Shown here: positions 1-4,661 of the stretch, one piece after another
How the letters are laid out: each line of letters starts with the position of its first letter
Position numbering within the stretch: the first letter of the stretch is position 1
The notes under the pieces: model-generated
Told to the model about the DNA's origin: nothing
The model's input: only the letters and a program-made list of their open reading frames with translations
Databases searched by the model: none
DNA from: Candidatus Bathyarchaeota archaeon
Lineage (GTDB): Archaea > Thermoproteota > Bathyarchaeia > TCS64
Length of the DNA stretch: 9,680 nt
Direction of reading: 5' to 3'
Assembly: GCA_030601645.1 (NCBI GenBank)
Contig: JAUWBQ010000051.1
Coordinates: 1 to 9,680 of the forward strand
Made by a program: the position numbers and the translations under genes

Positions 1-2
1 GC

Positions 3-350
3 GCCCAGGAGTCCCTGAGGGAGGGGGGCACCGCCGTCGCCGTCCACCACTTCACCATGGGGAACGCCCTCCTCCACTACAGAGGCGAGCAGATGGGGGC
101 GCCATGGAGGCGCATACAGGGCCAGCACAGAAACAGGTGGCCGGTGGAGCAGGCGGAGAACGCCATAGTCTACACCAACAGGCTCTCCAAGAGGCACATG
201 CTGGCGTATAGTGACCGGGTCTCGTGGATGACGGAGTGGGACTCGGTGCTCCAGAGGCTCGTGGAGATCCACGGGGAGGAAGCCTCCGTGGCGGTCTACC
301 CCAGCGGGAAGCTCCAGTTCGACTCCGCCAAGAACCCCCTGAGCATCTAG
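3..350 (+). CDS. C-terminal part of a protein, faintly LarA (lactate racemase)-like; 5' end outside window
   Basis: The frame is open from the left edge, so only the last 115 or so codons are visible. The ATG at 57 is internal, because sensible coding sequence (residues AQESLREGG...) precedes it. I do not recognise the protein with certainty. The last 60 residues run as a beta strand (NAIVYTNRL), a short helix, a 'WDSVLQRLVEIHG' helix and a strand ending in 'VAVYPSGKL'. That order resembles the C-terminus of nickel-dependent lactate racemase (LarA/DUF2088) proteins, where an 'xxEALxxAxxKHG' helix precedes a 'vxVxPxG' strand. The key LarA metal/cofactor residues would lie off the edge, so the resemblance cannot be tested here. 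There is no signal peptide or membrane segment in the visible part. The stop codon overlaps that of the opposing trmO gene. That it is coding is well supported; the family is a weak guess. Confidence 0.75.
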   Translation, partial: AQESLREGGTAVAVHHFTMGNALLHYRGEQMGAPWRRIQGQHRNRWPVEQAENAIVYTNRLSKRHMLAYSDRVSWMTEWDSVLQRLVEIHGEEASVAVYPSGKLQFDSAKNPLSI

Positions 351-775
351 GCCGGGGGGCCGCGCTTGGACCATTCCGGGGTACGGGCGTCCGGGACCGA
401 GTCGGCCCGGGGCGAGTAGGGCTTCAGATCGACGATGGGGGAGCCCTCCAACGCATCCAGGCCTGAGACATCCAGCCTGCACCCGTTGACTCTCAGCAGT
501 TCCACTACGGTGAGGCCGATGGGGTTCGGCCGCGAGGGGCTCCGGCAGGCGAAGACCCCGGTGAGGGGAGCCCCCTTGTGCCTCGGAGGAGTTACCCGGA
601 GCGTCCCCCTGTGTTCATCGTTGTCCCTCAGGTGAAACCAGTAGAGCACTAACAGGTGGGAGTAGTTCTCGACTCCCAGGAGGGCTGGACAGTACTCGGG
701 ATCGATCACTAATGTGCAGGTATCCCCTGCAGACTCCACACGTCCTATGAATCGGATCTCGCCTACTCCGCTCAT
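347..775 (-). CDS. trmO: tRNA (N6-threonylcarbamoyladenosine(37)-N6)-methyltransferase TrmO
   Basis: TrmO (YaeB/TsaA/VirR family) uses S-adenosylmethionine to methylate N6-threonylcarbamoyladenosine at position 37 of tRNA, giving m6t6A and tuning decoding of ACY threonine codons. The 142-residue product has the family hallmarks. 'GVFACRSPSRPNPIGLT' lies at about residues 73-89, and 'DALEGSPIVDLKPYSP' at about 107-122, followed by a short tail. The N-terminal 'IGRVES' strand is also typical. The length fits the single-domain archaeal form; the E. coli enzyme is longer, with an extra C-terminal domain. The start is the ATG at 775, preceded by GAGG and AGGAG within 15 bases. The gene is divergent from the small propeptide-like gene at 978 and ends in the last codon of the opposing gene. 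It is a cytoplasmic single-copy housekeeping function with no visible partner here. Confidence 0.92.
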   Translation of the reverse strand: MSGVGEIRFIGRVESAGDTCTLVIDPEYCPALLGVENYSHLLVLYWFHLRDNDEHRGTLRVTPPRHKGAPLTGVFACRSPSRPNPIGLTVVELLRVNGCRLDVSGLDALEGSPIVDLKPYSPRADSVPDARTPEWSKRGPPA

Positions 776-809
776 CTCCTAACTTCCTCGGATACCCAAG
801 CCCCTTTGG

Positions 810-817
810 AGATTTAA
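810..817 (-). promoter_or_regulatory. Weak TATA-like element for trmO
   Basis: On the minus strand this reads GTTAAATC, about 39 bases upstream of the trmO ATG. A start of transcription about 26 bases downstream would leave a leader of roughly 13 bases carrying GAGG/AGGAG. The match to the archaeal TATA consensus is modest and the surrounding spacer is AT-rich, so this is tentative. Confidence 0.3.
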
Positions 818-860
818 CTCCTTTTTTCCCATCTTCTTTGAACGAATCGAGCGTATAATG

Positions 861-877
861 AAAAATGGGGCATTTTT
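861..877. repeat. Perfect 7-3-7 inverted repeat in the trmO / propeptide-like gene spacer
   Basis: AAAAATG-GGG-CATTTTT is a perfect inverted repeat with 7-base arms, followed by a run of six T at 881-886 on the plus strand. It sits between two divergent genes. It could be a protein-binding site or a weak hairpin terminator, but no plus-strand gene ends close upstream (the nearest stops at 350), so a regulatory site seems likelier. Chance occurrence in AT-rich DNA is also possible. Confidence 0.4.
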
Positions 878-932
878 GGCTTTTTTAGGTGAAAATATCC
901 TTGGAATAGTCATGGGGGCCGTTCGAAACTCA

Positions 933-940
933 ACATATAT
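933..940 (+). promoter_or_regulatory. TATA box for the propeptide-like gene
   Basis: ACATATAT lies about 41 bases upstream of the ATG at 978. Initiation about 25 bases downstream would give a leader of about 15 bases containing the strong GGAGG at 966-970. The same geometry is seen for the DUF362 gene further right. Confidence 0.5.
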
Positions 941-977
941 CTGAGTCGGGCCTGTAGCTACAGATGGAGGCCCCTGC

Positions 978-1166
978 ATGAGCGAGGACCTGGAACGCAC
1001 CAGAGAGGCGATCGAGAAGAAGGGAGCCAAGTGGAAGGCCGGCAAGACCAGCGTCTCGGAACTCTCCCCCGAGGAGCAGAGGAAACGCCTCGGCCTGAAC
1101 CCCACTGACGAGGAGCTCGAGGAAATCGAGTCGAAGGGCTTGGGCTGCGGGAAGAAGGAAGGTTAA
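978..1166 (+). CDS. Small stand-alone propeptide-like protein, candidate cysteine-peptidase inhibitor
   Basis: This is a 62-residue, highly charged, mostly helical protein with no signal peptide or membrane segment. Residues 11-48 align without gaps to the N-terminal region of the papain-family peptidase encoded at 1648-2781. They are identical at 19 of 38 positions, including the shared 'AKW', 'TS-S-LS' and 'RLGL-PT' elements. In the peptidase this region precedes the mature catalytic domain, where a propeptide would be. A free copy suggests a regulator in trans, either an inhibitor or a folding aid. The known precedent is the stand-alone propeptide-like inhibitors of papain-type enzymes such as mouse CTLA-2. 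Its tail carries a single cysteine (GLGCGKKEG, Cys57). The ATG start is fixed by GGAGG seven bases upstream and a TATA box at 933. It faces the peptidase genes tail to tail. The homology is seen directly; the inhibitor role is inferred. It could also act on another protease. Confidence 0.8.
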   Translation: MSEDLERTREAIEKKGAKWKAGKTSVSELSPEEQRKRLGLNPTDEELEEIESKGLGCGKKEG

Positions 1167-1227
1167 CGGGTTCAAAGGGCTACATTGGACTCTCCTGAAA
1201 TCAGAAAACTGGCCGCCTCGGGCTCTT

Positions 1228-1235
1228 AAAAAAAA
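1228..1235 (-). terminator. Poly-T terminator after the C-terminal-domain gene
   Basis: Eight consecutive T on the minus strand, about 16 bases after the stop of the gene at 1252-1641. Archaeal transcription commonly ends at such T tracts without a hairpin. It would end the peptidase transcript before it runs into the opposing small gene. Confidence 0.5.
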
Positions 1236-1251
1236 GGGGGAGTTGGGGAGG

Positions 1252-1641
1252 CTAGTACTTTTTCCAGCACCTTGCGAAGTTTATCCTGCTGTCCGACCAC
1301 CAGATGTCGAGCCTGTCGGCTTTCATGACTATCTCCGCGATGCCCGCCACCTGGCCTTCCGATAGTGCTCTGTTTCTCCAGCCGCCGCCTGCGTATGCCC
1401 ATAGGGTCCTGACGTTCGAGGTGAACGAGTAGTCCACCAGGGCGTAGGTCGCCGTGCCGCTGGCCGCCGCGGCGATCCCGAGGATCTGGACTAGGTGGGG
1501 TTCCTCGCCGTAGACGGCCTTCATCGCCTGTTCCAGGTCTGGCTCTGCGGGTACCTCGACTTCTATGGGCTTTGCTGTTACCTTTTCGTATAGTTCCTTC
1601 GACTTCGCCTCCAGCTCTTCGAATATCTCCTCTTCACTCAT
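1252..1641 (-). CDS. Stand-alone copy of the peptidase C-terminal domain (unknown function)
   Basis: The 129-residue product has two parts. Residues 1-62 are unlike anything I recognise: an acidic helical start (MSEEEIFEELEAKSKEL), a proline-rich linker near 25-34, and a short hydrophobic stretch 'ILGIAAAASG' at 53-62 that is too short to be a clear membrane helix. Residues 63-128 align without gaps to the last 66 residues of the neighbouring peptidase. They match at 39 of 66 positions, including 'LVDYSFTSNVRTLWA', 'AGIAE', 'MKA' and 'WW-D'. The domain has strand-like tryptophan-rich ends around a central helix; I know no name for it. The gene starts nine bases past the peptidase stop and lies in the same reading frame (TGA, two codons, ATG). 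It is probably co-transcribed and translationally coupled. No catalytic residues are evident. It may be an adaptor, a competitor for the same ligand, or a decaying duplicate; the intact frame argues against decay. Confidence 0.8.
   Translation of the reverse strand: MSEEEIFEELEAKSKELYEKVTAKPIEVEVPAEPDLEQAMKAVYGEEPHLVQILGIAAAASGTATYALVDYSFTSNVRTLWAYAGGGWRNRALSEGQVAGIAEIVMKADRLDIWWSDSRINFARCWKKY
1403..1437 (-). repeat. Near-identical 35-base repeat, copy 1
   Basis: This segment matches 1796-1830 at 34 of 35 bases (C at 1417, T at 1810). It encodes the 'VDYSFTSNVRTL' core in both genes. The spacing is 393 bases, exactly 131 codons. Together with the longer protein-level match it marks a tandem duplication of the peptidase's C-terminal domain. 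Confidence 0.85.
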
Positions 1642-1647
1642 CCTGGA

Positions 1648-2781
1648 TCACTTCTTCCTCGCCCTCACGAAGGTTATCTCGTCGTCCTTCCACCAGACGT
1701 GGACCTTGCCCGCCTTCATGAGCAGCTCCGCGATGCCCGCCATGTGGACTTCGGTGATGCGTTTGTGCCTCCATCTGCCGCCCGCGTGGGCCCAGAGGGT
1801 CCTGACGTTTGAGGTGAACGAGTAGTCCACGAGGAGGTACTGGGCGTCGGCGTGGCCCACGGCCCTCGGGACGACCATGTTCCACATCCCGAAGACGTTC
1901 TGGATGCCGCACTCGCCGTACTTTATCCGGAACCAGCCCCTCTGGCCGCCGTCCGCCTCGCCCCAGCCGGTCCCCCAGCTGTTCTTGCAGATCCAGCACT
2001 CGTTCTGGTCGTCGTATCCGACCACAGCCACGCAGTGGTACCCCGCGAGGGCGCCGCTGACGTGCTCGTAGACGCCACTTGCGTAGCTGAAGAAGTCCTG
2101 GTAGACGGCCATGCCCGTTATCTGTGGGCCGTTGTTGACTATGTTGTTCTTCATCTGGTTGATGTCCTTGGTGTTGCTCCAGCTGGGGATCTTTGTGTGC
2201 CCGATCCGAGACTGCCAGTTGGAGCACGGTGTGCAGGCCTTTGTTGTTAGTCCGTGGGAATATGTGAAGCAGGCCTCGTCGGGGACACCGTTGGCCTTGA
2301 GGTAGTTGCAGGCGTGGTTCATGTGCCAGCCCGAGCAGCTCCCCCCGCCACAGAAGAGCAGGTGGGCCTCGGAGAGGTCGATGCTCCTGTTATGATCCTG
2401 ATAAGTCCTTATCCTGAGAAGGGCCTCCAAGGCTGCCAGGGTCCCGAATGCGACGCACGAGCCGCATCCGTCTTGGTCCTTCATCGGAGTTGTCCAGTTG
2501 ACACCGCTGACGTTCCTCCAGTCCCATTTGCTGGGTAGACCCGCTGACCCTGGGTTCGACGCTTTCCTTGTTTTTGGAGGGGGCTTCTTGCTCGTGACCG
2601 GTTTGTCCAACTTGAATTCCGTGGCGAGTTTGAGCTCCACGGTGGTTGGCATCAAGCCCAGCCTCAGTGTCTTCTCATCCTCGGAGAGCATGGAGAGGCT
2701 GGTGATCGCTGGCTCCCACTTGGCGTCCTTTTCCTTCACCGCTGACTTCAGTGCTTCTAGAGAGAATTCTTCCTGATCCAT
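1648..2781 (-). CDS. Papain-family (C1) cysteine peptidase with propeptide and novel C-terminal domain
   Basis: An endopeptidase of 377 residues from the ATG. A propeptide-like region lies at about 8-55, with Trp22 and the 'LRLGL' element. A lysine/proline linker follows at 60-82, then the catalytic domain at about 85-305. That domain has oxyanion Gln103 and nucleophile Cys109 in 'DGCGSCVAFG', His249 in 'GYHCVAVVGYDD', and Asn267 in 'KNSWGTGWGE', so all catalytic residues are present. Residues 312-377 form an added tryptophan-rich domain that also occurs as a free protein in the next gene. No signal peptide is visible, although the protein has twelve cysteines, including CxxC at 183-186 and 262-265. 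It may act in the cytoplasm or leave by a route I cannot see. A TTG at 2790 gives a start three codons longer; I prefer the ATG at 2781, but neither has a clear ribosome site. The gene is divergent from the DUF362 gene and immediately upstream of the gene at 1252-1641. Confidence 0.93.
   Translation of the reverse strand: MDQEEFSLEALKSAVKEKDAKWEPAITSLSMLSEDEKTLRLGLMPTTVELKLATEFKLDKPVTSKKPPPKTRKASNPGSAGLPSKWDWRNVSGVNWTTPMKDQDGCGSCVAFGTLAALEALLRIRTYQDHNRSIDLSEAHLLFCGGGSCSGWHMNHACNYLKANGVPDEACFTYSHGLTTKACTPCSNWQSRIGHTKIPSWSNTKDINQMKNNIVNNGPQITGMAVYQDFFSYASGVYEHVSGALAGYHCVAVVGYDDQNECWICKNSWGTGWGEADGGQRGWFRIKYGECGIQNVFGMWNMVVPRAVGHADAQYLLVDYSFTSNVRTLWAHAGGRWRHKRITEVHMAGIAELLMKAGKVHVWWKDDEITFVRARKK
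1796..1830 (-). repeat. Near-identical 35-base repeat, copy 2
   Basis: Partner of the copy at 1403-1437, here within the C-terminal domain of the peptidase gene. One base differs in 35, while flanking sequence is more diverged. That could mean strong constraint on this motif or local gene conversion. Confidence 0.85.
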
Positions 2782-2854
2782 GTGCTTCAATGTAGATTCA
2801 AAGCTTGGATAGATTCAGTGTCACCGGCATCGTTTTTACATTTCAACAGCCTAC

Positions 2855-2863
2855 TTTTATTAA
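2855..2863 (+). promoter_or_regulatory. TATA box for the DUF362 gene
   Basis: TTTTATTAA lies about 43 bases upstream of the ATG at 2902. Initiation would be expected near 2884-2886, leaving a leader of about 17 bases with AAGGTG at 2888-2893 as the ribosome site. This supports 2902 as the real start rather than the longer open frame from 2782. Confidence 0.55.
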
Positions 2864-2880
2864 CCGGACACCTCGTCCGG
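2864..2880. promoter_or_regulatory. Perfect inverted repeat between TATA box and start site: candidate operator
   Basis: CCGGAC-ACCTC-GTCCGG is a perfect 6-5-6 inverted repeat that abuts the TATA box at 2855-2863 and ends just before the expected transcription start. Archaeal repressors commonly bind here to block polymerase recruitment. The sequence shows the symmetry and its position; the regulator is unknown. It also lies within the spacer divergent to the peptidase gene and could affect both. Confidence 0.5.
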
Positions 2881-2901
2881 AGAAACCAAGGTGTCAGGAT
2901 C

Positions 2902-4059
2902 ATGCCGAAGGTATCAATAGTGAAAGGAAGGGAGTCACCAGACTCAGCCGAAATCCTTGAGATGGTGAGGAAAGCCGTAGACCTGCTCGGGGGGATGGCA
3001 GACATCGTGAAGGAGGGAGACACCGTCGCCCTGAAGCCCAACATCCTCACGGGCAAACTCTCGGGGCCCGGGGTGACCACCGACCCCAGAGTCATCGAGG
3101 CCCTGATCAAGCTGGCCTTCGAGGCCGGCGCAGGCAGGGTCCAGGTAGTGGAGGGGGCGGGATACGGGGTGCCCACCTCCGAGGCCCTGGAGATGGCGGG
3201 GATGAAGGAGGTCACGGAGAGGAACGGGGCGGACCTTGTGGATGTGGATCTCGACGAGGTCGTCGAGGTGGACGTACCCAGGCCCCTAATCCTGGACAAG
3301 ATGCCCGTCTCCAAGAGCTTCTACGAGGCCGACGTCCGGGTGAACGTCCCCGTGATGAAGACCCACGATCAGCTCATCATGACCCTGGGCATGAAGAACA
3401 TGAAGGGCGTCATCCAGAAGCCCACGAAGCGCCTCTTCCACCGCATAGGCCTGGCCAAGGCAGTGGTAGACCTCAACAAGGCTGTGCCCCTCGACCTGAC
3501 CGTCGTGGACGCCATCCACGCCATGGAGGGACTGGGCCCCTCCTACGGGGACGTCTTCGAGATGGACGTGATAATGGCGAGCAGGGACGTCTACAGCCTG
3601 GACGTCGTGGGAGCGTGGGTCATGGGGATCCCGCCGACGGAGCTTGAGTATATGAAGGCGGCCGCGGAGCAGGGCCTCGTATACCTGGATGGCTCCGGGA
3701 TAGAAGTGGTCGGGGAGCCCGTAAGCGCCGTCTCCCGCAAATTCAAGTGGCCCCCCACGGATCTCGCCTCCCAAGAGGGCGTCATCATCATCGAGGCGGG
3801 GGCGTGCAGCGCCTGCCGGGGCACCATCCGCAGCGTCTTCCACGACTTCGAGCAGATGGGAAAGATGGGAGAGATAAGGGACCTGATCATGCTGGTGGGT
3901 CCCCAGGCTGAGCTCTCCGAGGATCTCGAGCAGAGGCCCCTGATAATGGGAATATGTTTGCAGCACCTGAAGGACCAGGGGCGTTACGTCGTCGGCTGCC
4001 CGCCAAACAACGACAAGATGCGCGAGGCTATCATGGAGCTCACGGGCATAGAGCCCTGA
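2902..4059 (+). CDS. DUF362 domain protein with four C-terminal cysteines
   Basis: A 385-residue cytoplasmic protein of the DUF362 family, whose reaction is not established. Family features include 'VKEGDTVALKPNIL' at about 36-49 and 'GVTTDPRVIEALI' at 57-69. 'VVEGAGYG' follows at 82-89, then 'NVPVMKTHDQLIMTLGMKNMKG' as two adjoining blocks from 148. Many relatives carry a bacterial-type ferredoxin domain at the C-terminus. This one instead ends in a region with Cys302-x2-Cys305 ('GACSACRG'), Cys352 and Cys366 ('VVGCPP'), which could bind a metal or an iron-sulfur cluster. The start at 2902 is set by the TATA box at 2855 and AAGGTG. The open frame continues upstream to 2782 but that part overlaps the promoter. 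The HD-domain gene follows 41 bases later on the same strand and may be co-transcribed. Confidence 0.9.
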   Translation: MPKVSIVKGRESPDSAEILEMVRKAVDLLGGMADIVKEGDTVALKPNILTGKLSGPGVTTDPRVIEALIKLAFEAGAGRVQVVEGAGYGVPTSEALEMAGMKEVTERNGADLVDVDLDEVVEVDVPRPLILDKMPVSKSFYEADVRVNVPVMKTHDQLIMTLGMKNMKGVIQKPTKRLFHRIGLAKAVVDLNKAVPLDLTVVDAIHAMEGLGPSYGDVFEMDVIMASRDVYSLDVVGAWVMGIPPTELEYMKAAAEQGLVYLDGSGIEVVGEPVSAVSRKFKWPPTDLASQEGVIIIEAGACSACRGTIRSVFHDFEQMGKMGEIRDLIMLVGPQAELSEDLEQRPLIMGICLQHLKDQGRYVVGCPPNNDKMREAIMELTGIEP

Positions 4060-4070
4060 ACGACTGAAAG

Positions 4071-4084
4071 AGTTGAGATCAACT
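4071..4084. repeat. Short inverted repeat upstream of the HD-domain gene
   Basis: AGTTGA-GA-TCAACT, perfect 6-base arms with a 2-base centre, within the 41-base gap between the DUF362 and HD genes. ACTGA pentamers flank it at 4063 and twice around 4082-4090. It may be a binding site or chance. Confidence 0.3.
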
Positions 4085-4100
4085 GACTGACAAGCCAGAA

Positions 4101-4649
4101 ATGGAGGACATCATCGAATTTCTGTCAAACGTGGGAAAACTGAAGGAGATCCCGAGGACCGGCTGGGTAGAATCGGGGGTCGAGGAACCCGAGTCGGTTG
4201 CGGATCACAGTTTCAGGACCGCGGTCCTAGCAATGCTCCTAGCAGACCTTCAGGGATTGGACTCCGGGAAGGCCGCTAAGATGGCCCTCCTCCACGACCT
4301 GGCAGAGGCGTCGACGGGGGACCTCACACCCGAAGACAAGCGTCAAAGGGGTCCCGCGTACCTGACTGAAGAGGAAGGGGCCATGGGGTGCCTCCTGTCA
4401 AAGCTTCCAGGGGATGTTGCTGCAATGTACAAAGCCTTGTGGGACGAGTTCCGAAGGGGCTCATCTCCAGAAGCCAGGGTCGTGGCCCAGGCCGACAAGG
4501 TGGAGATGCTGCTCCAAGCCTTGGAATACGAGGGAGGAGGGGTCGATCCTTCTCGACTGGAACGCTTCTGGCACTCGATGGTCGATGAAGGCCTAGCCTC
4601 TGAACTCCTCCGAGAAATAAGAAAAAAGAGAAAAAAAGACGTCGCCTAG
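4101..4649 (+). CDS. HD-domain phosphohydrolase, YfbR/HDDC2-like (probable 5'-deoxynucleotidase)
   Basis: A 182-residue metal-dependent phosphohydrolase. The HD-family metal ligands are visible as His36 ('VADHSFRTA'), His65-Asp66 ('ALLHDLAEA') and Asp132 ('VAQADKVEML'). Glu69 follows the HD pair, as in the YfbR/HDDC2 group. Members of that group dephosphorylate deoxyribonucleoside 5'-monophosphates and so help balance the nucleotide pool. The 'GDLTPEDK' loop after the HD pair also fits. The length matches the family's single-domain form. The substrate cannot be read from sequence. The start is the ATG at 4101, with no good ribosome site directly upstream. The last codons are lysine-rich (RKKRKKDVA). 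Their A tracts form poly-T on the other strand and may end transcription of the opposing gene, whose stop lies 12 bases away. Confidence 0.88.
   Translation: MEDIIEFLSNVGKLKEIPRTGWVESGVEEPESVADHSFRTAVLAMLLADLQGLDSGKAAKMALLHDLAEASTGDLTPEDKRQRGPAYLTEEEGAMGCLLSKLPGDVAAMYKALWDEFRRGSSPEARVVAQADKVEMLLQALEYEGGGVDPSRLERFWHSMVDEGLASELLREIRKKRKKDVA
4622..4637 (-). terminator. Poly-T tracts for the TIM-barrel gene, inside the HD gene's 3' end
   Basis: On the minus strand the sequence reads seven T, CTC, then six T, starting 25 bases after the stop of the gene at 4662-5603. It lies within the lysine codons of the opposing HD gene, so one stretch would serve as both coding sequence and terminator. Confidence 0.45.
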
Positions 4650-4661
4650 TTTTCCGTCGCT

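Noticed and set aside
779..1105. 108-codon minus-strand frame across the 776-977 spacer
   Set aside because: Compositionally unlike neighbouring genes, covers the AT-rich promoter region and overlaps the supported 978-1166 gene.
1642..1650. Read-through or selenocysteine recoding of the TGA joining the peptidase and the free C-terminal-domain gene
   Set aside because: The same frame is intriguing, but an ATG follows after two codons and I see no obvious recoding hairpin. Translational coupling is simpler.
1634..2250. Long open frames on both strands overlapping the peptidase gene (1634-2227 minus, 1852-2250 plus)
   Set aside because: They lie inside the clearly assigned peptidase, have low-complexity Arg/Gly or Val/Ala composition, and show no domain. 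They are by-products of GC-rich codons.
2782..2901. 40-residue N-terminal extension of the DUF362 protein
   Set aside because: It would translate through the TATA box and inverted repeat; the family begins at 'MPKVSIVKG', where AAGGTG supplies a ribosome site.
3286..3966. 226-codon minus-strand frame opposite the DUF362 gene
   Set aside because: His/Asp/Val-rich composition is typical of an antisense frame; the plus-strand frame has family motifs throughout.
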